Of a DNA stretch of 5,533 nt, positions 1-5,533 are shown piece by piece. The translations under genes were made by a program, and so were the position numbers. The stretch spans positions 1 to 5,533 of the forward strand of contig CAMTOT010000214.1 in assembly GCA_947074165.1 (NCBI GenBank). The letters are read 5' to 3'. The first letter of the stretch is position 1. Each line of letters opens with the position of its first letter. The notes beneath the pieces are model-generated. The model was given only the letters and a program-made list of their open reading frames with translations, made no database searches and was not told where the DNA came from. Source of the DNA: an uncultured Bacteroidales bacterium. GTDB taxonomy: Bacteria > Bacteroidota > Bacteroidia > Bacteroidales > JAUNSR01.

Positions 1-1393
1 TAGTCATGATAGGACTAATTAGATTGAAAAAGCAAAAAGGCATGTATGTTAATGTCGCTACTCCTAACACCGTTGATTGAGCCATTCCGCAAGTATTCCA
101 AGGAATTAGCACAGAAGTTACAGTCGCTGTATCCTCAAGAGTTCGACTTAACAGTTCCGGTTGATATCCTTTTTTTGCATAAGTGTCTTTAAACATCTTT
201 CCCGGCAATAGAATGGCTATGTATTGATCCGCGGCAGCTGTATTTAAGAATAGGCAAGCCGCAGACGTTGAAGCAACAGTAGATACTCTATTTTTCATAA
301 AAGCAACCATTCTTAGGGTAATTTGCTTAAGCATACCACTCGCATCCATGACTCCGCCAAATGCCATTGCGCAAATAATAAGCCATATAGTATTAAGCAT
401 TCCACTCATTCCTTTTGTTTTAACGAGTTCATTCAAGGTCTCATTGCCCGTATCAAGCGCAACGCTTCCATATATAGCTTTAATTATACCAGAAAGTTTA
501 GTTGTGATATCTGTACCATTCTCTCCAGATATGCTTATACAGTTTTCTGGCTGAAATATTATCGCTGCGATTGCACCAAGTACAACTGAAATAAATACTA
601 CAATTATTGCAGGCACACGTTTGAGTATAAGGATAAATGTAATGATGGGAACTATAAACAGAAATGGTGAAATATTATAACTATTTTGTAATGCCATCGA
701 AAGATCATTGTTTTGCATATCGAATGAATGATCTCCTATAAAACCATAAATAAGGTATATTATTAATGTAATAATAAAAGAAGGTACGGTTGTAATCATC
801 AGATACCTAATATGTGAAAACAAGTCACTTCCTGCTGCGGATGATGCCATATTGGTAGTCTCGGAAAGCGGTGAAACTTTATCACCGAAATAAGCCCCGG
901 AAATAATGGCTCCGGCAATCCACCCTGTCTCATATCCTAATGCTTTACCAACTCCTAACAAACCTACGCCTATAGTCGCAATGGTTGTCCATGAACTTCC
1001 GGAACTAACGGATACAATGGCTGCAGTTACGCATGCAGTAGCAAGAAATAATTTGGGATTTATAAATTCAAGACCATAATATATCATTGTCGGTATTACC
1101 CCGCTTAGCATCCAGCTACCCGCTAATGCTCCAATCAGAAGTAATAATATAATTGCAGATGTGGCTCCCGCAACGCTGTTGATGATACCAGTTTCTAAGT
1201 TCTTCCATTCGGTGCTTTTTGTTATCAATGCTATTGCCGAAACAATAGCAGTAGCTGTAAGAAGAATAACCTGTACGGATCCATCAAGTGCAGAATCCCC
1301 AAATATGCGGACATTTACAATAAGCATAGCGACCAGCGCAATAATAGGCAATAGTGATATAAATAAAGATGGCTTTGTGTCGTTTTGCGTCAT
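1..1393 (-). CDS. nhaC: NhaC-family Na+/H+ antiporter, 3' end beyond the window
   Basis: The reverse strand is open without interruption from an ATG at 1393 to the window edge, giving 464 codons with no stop, so the C-terminus is missing. The product is a polytopic inner-membrane protein with about ten or more hydrophobic segments, for example near residues 11-28, 40-57, 77-97, 115-130, 197-217, 242-280 and 333-349. Motifs that place it in the NhaC ion-transporter family are SGSSWTT (131-137), GAYFGDKVSPLSETTN (166-181), TAAADQY (385-391) and PWNTCG (431-436). The conserved Asp, Ser and Thr residues in these motifs are expected to line the ion path. Family members exchange cytoplasmic Na+ (some relatives carry malate and lactate) for H+, supporting pH and sodium homeostasis; the exact substrate is inferred. 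NhaC proteins are usually about 450-500 residues, so only a few tens of residues should be missing. There is no Shine-Dalgarno sequence before the ATG, as is usual in Bacteroidetes. The gene is divergent from tal. No frameshift is seen. Confidence 0.93.
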   Translation of the reverse strand, partial: MTQNDTKPSLFISLLPIIALVAMLIVNVRIFGDSALDGSVQVILLTATAIVSAIALITKSTEWKNLETGIINSVAGATSAIILLLLIGALAGSWMLSGVIPTMIYYGLEFINPKLFLATACVTAAIVSVSSGSSWTTIATIGVGLLGVGKALGYETGWIAGAIISGAYFGDKVSPLSETTNMASSAAGSDLFSHIRYLMITTVPSFIITLIIYLIYGFIGDHSFDMQNNDLSMALQNSYNISPFLFIVPIITFILILKRVPAIIVVFISVVLGAIAAIIFQPENCISISGENGTDITTKLSGIIKAIYGSVALDTGNETLNELVKTKGMSGMLNTIWLIICAMAFGGVMDASGMLKQITLRMVAFMKNRVSTVASTSAACLFLNTAAADQYIAILLPGKMFKDTYAKKGYQPELLSRTLEDTATVTSVLIPWNTCGMAQSTVLGVATLTYMPFCFFNLISPIMT

Positions 1394-1411
1394 ATATTTT
1401 ATTTTAGGTTG

Positions 1412-1419
1412 TAAAAGTA
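1412..1419 (-). promoter_or_regulatory. Candidate -7 element for nhaC
   Basis: On the minus strand this reads TACTTTTA, which matches five of the six fixed positions of the Bacteroidetes -7 consensus TAnnTTTG (final A in place of G). It lies about 18 bases upstream of the nhaC ATG, which would give a short leader of roughly 12 bases. No TTTG-like -33 box is seen at the expected distance, and in such AT-rich DNA a chance match is quite possible. Confidence 0.3.
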
Positions 1420-1516
1420 TATCAAATCTGAATTCTAACCATGATATAAAATTCAAATTAGAAATAATAAATATTAATAATACAGTGAATATTAAACTGA
1501 ACATATATTCTGTTGT

Positions 1517-1524
1517 TATTTTTT
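1517..1524 (+). promoter_or_regulatory. Candidate -7 element for tal
   Basis: TATTTTTT matches five of the six fixed positions of TAnnTTTG and sits about 26 bases before the tal ATG. A poor TTAA stands where the -33 box would be, around 1492. The match lies inside a T-run and inside a TTGTTA/TAACAA dyad, so a chance match is a serious alternative. Confidence 0.22.
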
Positions 1525-1550
1525 TAGTAACAATTTTAAAAATTAATATT

Positions 1551-2204
1551 ATGAAATTCTTTCTTGATACAGCTAATCTTGATCAGATACAGGAAGGCGT
1601 TCAGCTAGGAATCTGTGAAGGCGTTACGACAAATCCAACTCTTATGGCGCGTGAAAATATATCAGGAAATGAAAACCTGATTGAACACTATCGTGAGATA
1701 TCGAAAAGGGTAAAAGGGGAGGTTAGTGTAGAGGTTATGGCAGAAGATTATACTTCAATGGTACGTGAGGCTATAGATCTATCTTCTATTCATTCCAATA
1801 TTATAATAAAGATACCATGCACTAAAGATGGTCTAAATGCTATACACACATTGACAGAGCGTGGTATAAGATGTAACTGTACTCTTATATTTAGTCTTTC
1901 TCAGGCTATATTGGCTGTTAAGGCCGGAGCTGCATTTATATCTCCATTTATAGGTCGGCTTGATGATGTCGGTATTGATGGTGTCAAGATATTGAAAGAT
2001 ATTGTATCCGCAATGAGATATTACAATTCAGATGCTCAGGTAATAGCTGCTTCTATAAGAAACACTAGGCATATTATTGGCTCAATTCAGGCTGGTACAG
2101 ATATTATAACTTCTCCTCTTTCTGTTATTTTATCCTCGCTTACTCATCCACTAACAGATGTGGGGTTAAAAACGTTTATGGAAGATGCTCAAAAATTAAA
2201 ATAA
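1551..2204 (+). CDS. tal: Transaldolase, short TalC/FSA-like class
   Basis: This 217-residue protein has the length of the short decameric transaldolase/fructose-6-phosphate aldolase class. Transaldolase moves a dihydroxyacetone unit between sedoheptulose-7-phosphate and glyceraldehyde-3-phosphate in the non-oxidative pentose-phosphate pathway, in the cytoplasm. Visible motifs are FLDTAN (4-9, Asp6), GVTTNPTL (24-31), IIIKIPCT (84-91) with Schiff-base Lys87, NCTLIFS (109-115), SPFIGRLDD (131-139) and AASIR (166-170). By comparison with E. coli FsaA, Glu61 stands where the aldolase has Gln59, and Phe133 where it has Tyr131. Both are the transaldolase state, so I infer transaldolase rather than fructose-6-phosphate aldolase activity. 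The ATG at 1551 was chosen because the family begins MKFFLDTAN there. The same frame is open back to 1161, but that part is antisense to nhaC and resembles no transaldolase. Cys90, Cys108 and Cys110 in core strands are somewhat unusual. No terminator is seen before the porin gene. Confidence 0.95.
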   Translation: MKFFLDTANLDQIQEGVQLGICEGVTTNPTLMARENISGNENLIEHYREISKRVKGEVSVEVMAEDYTSMVREAIDLSSIHSNIIIKIPCTKDGLNAIHTLTERGIRCNCTLIFSLSQAILAVKAGAAFISPFIGRLDDVGIDGVKILKDIVSAMRYYNSDAQVIAASIRNTRHIIGSIQAGTDIITSPLSVILSSLTHPLTDVGLKTFMEDAQKLK

Positions 2205-2208
2205 AAGC

Positions 2209-2216
2209 TACCTTTG
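2209..2216 (+). promoter_or_regulatory. -7 promoter element upstream of the porin gene
   Basis: TACCTTTG matches every fixed position of the Bacteroidetes -7 consensus TAnnTTTG and is followed by CGG. It begins five bases after the tal stop codon. Transcription would start near 2222-2225, giving a leader of about 90 bases before the porin ATG at 2312. No clear TTTG -33 box lies 19-21 bp upstream. The poorer match TACGTTGG at 2269-2276 is an alternative with a shorter leader. The porin may also be reached by readthrough from tal. Confidence 0.5.
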
Positions 2217-2311
2217 CGGAAATTTATAATTTAATAGATTCAAATAATAATAAATCATTTACAGTATATACGTTGGTTGTATATCAAAATTCACACATTC
2301 AGCTTATTAAT

Positions 2312-3424
2312 ATGAAAGTTAGTTTACTTAAATCGGCGTCAATTTTTATATTGGCGTTATTACCTACTTTTGTGGTAGCTCAGACTTTGGAAGGTAATAC
2401 TACAGAAAGTGCTCAGCAAAATATTAAAACAGAAAATAACACAGTTTCGTCGACAGTTGATACCGGAATTAGTACTAAAGATAAATTGCGTTCATTTGTA
2501 GATAATATTAATATAAGCGGATTCTTCACAGGTAGAGCTATGTATACAGATGAACCTGGTAAATATTCCGGTTTTGACATCAGATTTCTTCGTGTAAAAG
2601 CTACTGGAGATTTAGGAAAAGACTTTTCTTATTGTTTTCAATTCGAATTTACAGGGACACCTCGTATTGTAGATACTTATCTGACATGGCACAGATATAG
2701 TTTCTTTAAGATCCGGGCAGGGCAAATGAAACGAAACTTTACATATGAGAATAGACTAGCTCCACTTACTATTGGTGTAAGTGATTTTTCACAGTCTATT
2801 ATGAAATTAGCCGGTCTTGCCGATAGATCTGGTGAACATAACAGTAATGGTAGAGACGTTGGTATATTATTAATGGGTGATCTCATTAAACTCGGTGAAA
2901 AGCATAATCTAATACATTATGATCTGGGTGTTTTTAATGGCAATGGCATAAATAAAGCAGATAATAACAAATACAAAGATGTAGTTGGTTCTTTACATAT
3001 AAGCCCGATACGCAATCTTGAAATAGGCGGTGCTTATTGGGACGGGCAATATGGTCCAGAAGGTCAGACTGTAAGAAGAGACAGGTGGACATGTGGTTTC
3101 CGGTTTGAAAACCCTAAATATATGCTTAGCGCTGAATATATAAGTTCTAAAGGTGGTGTATATGATAAACCAGATGAACCTCTTAAGTCTGATGGTTGGT
3201 TTGTTACCGGTGGTATGCCTATTGCTAAAAATGTTAAACTATATGCCAAATATGATACATATCGTGATGATAAAACTGATGCTACTAAGATTGATCGATA
3301 TTTTGGAGCTTTAAACTTCAAAGTCCATAAAAATGTGGTATTACAGTTTACATACTGTTATACTGATGGTATAGATAAACAAGATTACAATAATGTCGTT
3401 GGACAAATGTTTGTAAACTTTTAA
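2312..3424 (+). CDS. Outer-membrane porin, phosphate-selective porin O/P family
   Basis: This 370-residue protein opens with a signal peptide: Lys2 and Lys7, a hydrophobic core at about 9-22, and likely signal peptidase I cleavage after VVA (Ala23/Gln24). A Ser/Thr/Asn/Gln-rich stretch at about 25-52 follows, then a domain of alternating beta strands ending in a C-terminal Phe, as expected of a beta-barrel inserted by the BAM machinery. Porin_O_P-like blocks are the first strand ISGFFTGRAMYTD (68-80), FDIRFLRVKATGDLGKDFSYCFQFEF (88-113), IRAGQMKRNFTYENRLAP (134-151) and NGRDVGILLMGDL (179-191). The family forms channels for small anions or other solutes, but phosphate selectivity cannot be assigned from sequence here. 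It is somewhat shorter than Pseudomonas OprP, and Cys108, Cys261 and Cys349 are unusual for an outer-membrane barrel. The ATG at 2312 is preferred because it starts exactly at the signal peptide; an in-frame TTG at 2273 would add 13 residues in front of it. There are no SusC/SusD or pst genes alongside. It is convergent with topB. Confidence 0.88.
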   Translation: MKVSLLKSASIFILALLPTFVVAQTLEGNTTESAQQNIKTENNTVSSTVDTGISTKDKLRSFVDNINISGFFTGRAMYTDEPGKYSGFDIRFLRVKATGDLGKDFSYCFQFEFTGTPRIVDTYLTWHRYSFFKIRAGQMKRNFTYENRLAPLTIGVSDFSQSIMKLAGLADRSGEHNSNGRDVGILLMGDLIKLGEKHNLIHYDLGVFNGNGINKADNNKYKDVVGSLHISPIRNLEIGGAYWDGQYGPEGQTVRRDRWTCGFRFENPKYMLSAEYISSKGGVYDKPDEPLKSDGWFVTGGMPIAKNVKLYAKYDTYRDDKTDATKIDRYFGALNFKVHKNVVLQFTYCYTDGIDKQDYNNVVGQMFVNF

Positions 3425-3435
3425 GAATAACTAAT

Positions 3436-3483
3436 AAAAAATGACTCAGCAAATTCGTTATGATAATTGCTGAGTCATTTTTT
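3436..3483. terminator. Bidirectional intrinsic terminator between porin and topB
   Basis: A perfect 17-bp inverted repeat has arms AAAAAATGACTCAGCAA (3436-3452) and TTGCTGAGTCATTTTTT (3467-3483) around a 14-base loop. Read rightward the hairpin ends in a T-run after the porin stop. Read leftward it also ends in a T-run (complement of the A-run) after the topB stop. It starts 11 bases after the porin stop codon, and its right arm overlaps the topB stop codon (3482-3484) by two bases. The convergent gene ends and the symmetrical A/T tracts fit a terminator serving both genes. Confidence 0.9.
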
Positions 3484-5527
3484 ATTTGCTATCCTTAAAA
3501 GGAAGTCTGAAAGAGCATCCGTTACGCCATTCACTGCATCCAAAAGCAGCTTTACCTTTGATTAAATATCCTTTACCGCACAAAGGGCAAACTGATGGTG
3601 TATCACTAACTTTATCATTCTGTTGCATTGTTAGTTTTTGTTCAGTTTTATTTTCACCTTTAGATTTACTCTCAGCATCAGTTTTAGATCTCTTTTTCTT
3701 TTGTGCAGCCTTTTTCTCAATAACGCTCTTTACCGACTCTTCATGTACTGCCACAGACCGGCCAAAACGATCATTCTTTACATTCCATACAATCTGATTT
3801 ACCATGACCTTAAGTTCATGTATAAAATCAGAAGCTTTATACTGATCTTTCTCTATCTTCCGAAGTTTATTCTCCCAAATACCTGTAAGTTCAGCGGACT
3901 TTAGCAACTCGTCATGTATTGTTTGTATCAAATCAATTCCAGTCTGAGTCGCAACAAGGTTTTTTTTCTCTTTTCGTATATACTTACGTTTAAAAAGTGT
4001 CTCTATTATAGCGGCTCTAGTAGAAGGACGTCCAATGCCATTTTCTTTAAGAGCATCACGTAACTCCTCATCATCAACAAGTTTACCCGCTGTTTCCATC
4101 GCACGCAGAAGTGTAGCTTCTGTGTATAGTTTAGGTGGTTGAGTCCATTTTTCGAGCAATGAAGGATTATGTTCACCTGTTTCACCTTTTACAAAATCAG
4201 GTAAAACATACTGTTCCTCCTCATCCTTATCCTCAGAAGAATCCTTTATAAAAACGTTTCTCCATCCAGGCTCAATAATTACTTTACCACTTGTCTTAAA
4301 TTCAATACCATTTACCTCTCCTAGTACTGTAGTCGTAGCTATTTGGCAATCTGGATAAAAAGATGCTATAAAGCGGCGTGCAATTAGATCATAAACCTTA
4401 CGCTCATCCATTGTAAGGCTATTTGCTCTTACGTTAGTCGGTATAATTGCATGGTGGTCTGTAACCTTTGAACTGTCAAATACCTTTTTAGATTTAGGTA
4501 GTTTCTTATTAATTAGTGTCGAAGTGAGGTTCTCGTAACCTGCAAGTGCATTAATAATCCCTGGACATTTAGGATAAATATCATCACTAAGGAAAGTTGT
4601 ATCGACCCTTGGATAGGTTGTTACTTTCTTTTCATAAAGAGATTGTATCGTTTTTAATGTATCATCAGCAGAATAACCAAATTTCTTATTACATTCAACC
4701 TGAAGAGACGTAAGATCAAAAAGTCTTGGAGCGAACTCTTTTCCATTTTTTTTATTTACATCTGTAACTAAGAAAGGAAATCCTTCTACATTTTTTAGAA
4801 ATTCATTTCCTTCTTCGACGGTCTGAAATTTTCCTTTAGTGACATTGAAAGTAACATTTCTGTACAATGTTTTAAGTTCCCAGTATTGTTGAGGTTCGAA
4901 GTTTGAAATCTCAAGACATCTTCTTACGATAAGCGCAAGGGTCGGGGTTTGTACGCGACCAATAGATAATACCTGCTTATTGCGTCCGTAGCGGAGGGTA
5001 TATAATCTTGTTGCGTTCATCCCAAGTAGCCAGTCCCCAATAGCTCTTGATAGTCCGGCTTCGTATAATTTATCAAATTTTGATTGATTTTCAAGTTTCT
5101 GAAAACCCTCTTTTATAGCTTCATCTGTAAGGGATGATATCCAAAGGCGATACACTGGACAAGTTGCATTAGCTTTTTGAATAACCCATCTTTGTATGAG
5201 TTCTCCTTCCTGACCGGCATCACCGCAATTTATTATGGCTTCAGCATCTTTAAAAAGTTTCTCAACAATAGAAAACTGCTTCTGTATACCCTTGTCTTCA
5301 ATCAATCTTATGCCAAATCTATGTGGTATCATAGGTAGTACTTCAAGTCTCCATGATTTCCAGTCAAGAGTATATTCGTGAGGTTCCTTCAGTGTACATA
5401 GATGTCCAAAAGTCCAGGTAACACAGTATCCGTTACCCTCAAAATATCCGTCCTTTCGAGACTTGGCGCCTAATATATCGGCTATCTCTTTTGCAACACT
5501 TGGTTTTTCTGCAATGCAAACCTTCAT
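3482..5527 (-). CDS. topB: DNA topoisomerase III (type IA)
   Basis: This complete 681-residue type IA topoisomerase cuts one DNA strand through a 5'-phosphotyrosine link, passes DNA through the gap and reseals it. Topoisomerase III mainly decatenates and resolves replication and recombination intermediates, often with a RecQ helicase. Domains in order are: TOPRIM with AEKPSVA (6-12, Glu7) and GDAGQEGEL (102-110); the type IA core with SIGRVQTPTL (188-197); the active site TTYPRVD (303-309) with catalytic Tyr305 and Arg307; VTDHHAIIPT (355-364); GIGRPST (497-503); a Lys-rich linker (about 599-631); and a C-terminal zinc-ribbon-like CX2C-X13-CX6C (Cys647, 650, 664, 671). The length is close to E. 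coli TopB (about 650) plus the tail. The TOPRIM motif is DAGQEGE, not the usual DADREGE, so the second Asp is Gly105 and the Arg is Gln106. The start at 5527 is fixed by the family N-terminus MKVCIAEKPSVA. Only six bases lie upstream, so its promoter is outside the window. An acidic patch (430-438) probably lies in a surface loop. Confidence 0.96.
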   Translation of the reverse strand: MKVCIAEKPSVAKEIADILGAKSRKDGYFEGNGYCVTWTFGHLCTLKEPHEYTLDWKSWRLEVLPMIPHRFGIRLIEDKGIQKQFSIVEKLFKDAEAIINCGDAGQEGELIQRWVIQKANATCPVYRLWISSLTDEAIKEGFQKLENQSKFDKLYEAGLSRAIGDWLLGMNATRLYTLRYGRNKQVLSIGRVQTPTLALIVRRCLEISNFEPQQYWELKTLYRNVTFNVTKGKFQTVEEGNEFLKNVEGFPFLVTDVNKKNGKEFAPRLFDLTSLQVECNKKFGYSADDTLKTIQSLYEKKVTTYPRVDTTFLSDDIYPKCPGIINALAGYENLTSTLINKKLPKSKKVFDSSKVTDHHAIIPTNVRANSLTMDERKVYDLIARRFIASFYPDCQIATTTVLGEVNGIEFKTSGKVIIEPGWRNVFIKDSSEDKDEEEQYVLPDFVKGETGEHNPSLLEKWTQPPKLYTEATLLRAMETAGKLVDDEELRDALKENGIGRPSTRAAIIETLFKRKYIRKEKKNLVATQTGIDLIQTIHDELLKSAELTGIWENKLRKIEKDQYKASDFIHELKVMVNQIVWNVKNDRFGRSVAVHEESVKSVIEKKAAQKKKRSKTDAESKSKGENKTEQKLTMQQNDKVSDTPSVCPLCGKGYLIKGKAAFGCSEWRNGCSFRLPFKDSK

Positions 5528-5533
5528 CTTATT

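Larger units (their letters stand above)
1394..1550. promoter_or_regulatory. Divergent nhaC/tal intergenic region
   Basis: This 157-bp gap lies between two divergent start codons and is extremely AT-rich, so it must hold the 5' signals for both genes. Neither start has a purine-rich ribosome binding site. Both leaders are A/T-rich, which fits Bacteroidetes translation initiation. Only weak matches to the Bacteroidetes -7 consensus (TAnnTTTG) are present, and no convincing -33 box was found at 19-21 bp from either. No small ORF or RNA gene is evident. Confidence 0.6.

Noticed and set aside
323..589. Short plus-strand reading frames (323-589 and 348-554)
   Set aside because: They lie wholly antisense to the nhaC coding region, have no recognisable domain or promoter, and are expected shadows of that gene.
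1161..1550. In-frame 130-codon extension upstream of the tal ATG, giving a 347-residue fusion-like reading frame
   Set aside because: Most of it is antisense to nhaC, whose family motifs are clear on the other strand. The rest covers the AT-rich intergenic DNA, and its translation resembles no transaldolase N-terminal domain. The family start MKFFLDTAN lies exactly at 1551.
2266..2284. ATATAC/GTATAT hairpin as a terminator or riboswitch
   Set aside because: It has only six A/T-rich pairs, no following T-run and no match to a known leader RNA.
2273..2311. TTG at 2273 as the porin start
   Set aside because: It would place 13 polar residues before a textbook signal peptide that starts at the ATG at 2312. 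There is no ribosome binding site to favour it.
2677..3321. Minus-strand reading frames inside the porin gene (2677-2886 and 3064-3321)
   Set aside because: Both are antisense to conserved porin strands, with no family resemblance or initiation signal.
3467..3480. TGCTGAGTCA resembling a eukaryotic Maf/AP-1 site
   Set aside because: It is one arm of the terminator stem in a bacterial genome, so the resemblance is coincidence.
3486..3904. Plus-strand reading frames opposite the topB C-terminus (3486-3797 and 3638-3904)
   Set aside because: They mirror the Lys-rich linker and zinc ribbon of topB. Their Phe/Leu/Ser-rich translation is what antisense of Lys-rich coding DNA gives, not a true membrane protein.
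1..5533. A novel defence, mobile or biosynthetic system
   Set aside because: All four coding regions belong to well-known housekeeping or transport families. No integrase, transposase, toxin-antitoxin pair, CRISPR repeats or unexplained long intergenic region is present. Topoisomerase III occurs on some mobile elements, but here no conjugation or partition genes accompany it.

Overview
The window reads as an ordinary chromosomal segment of a low-GC (roughly mid-30s percent, estimated by eye) Bacteroidales-type bacterium. Four things suggest this: gene starts with no Shine-Dalgarno sequence and A/T-rich leaders, a TAnnTTTG-type -7 promoter element, a Porin_O_P outer-membrane protein, and a topoisomerase III with the DAGQEGE TOPRIM variant that I recall from Bacteroidetes. 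The genus cannot be fixed from the sequence. I see no tRNA, rRNA, insertion sequence, CRISPR array or phage gene.

Layout. Positions 1-1393 (minus) hold almost all of an NhaC-family Na+/H+ antiporter gene whose 3' end runs out of the window. A 157-bp, very AT-rich divergent intergenic region (1394-1550) carries the starts of nhaC and of a short transaldolase gene (1551-2204, plus). A 107-bp gap with a good -7 element follows, and then a 370-residue phosphate-selective-porin-type outer-membrane protein (2312-3424, plus). That gene converges on a complete DNA topoisomerase III gene, topB (3482-5527, minus). A strong bidirectional hairpin terminator lies between the two stop codons and overlaps the topB stop by two bases.

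How the genes relate. There is no evident shared pathway. Transaldolase works in the cytoplasmic pentose-phosphate pathway, NhaC handles cation/proton homeostasis at the inner membrane, the porin passes small solutes through the outer membrane, and topoisomerase III resolves DNA intermediates. Transcription is probably in at least three units: nhaC leftward, tal and then the porin rightward (the porin probably also from its own promoter), and topB leftward.

I looked for a new system and did not find one. The observations most worth checking are the changed acidic triad of the topoisomerase, the transaldolase-type rather than aldolase-type active site of Tal, the shared terminator, and a small dyad upstream of tal.
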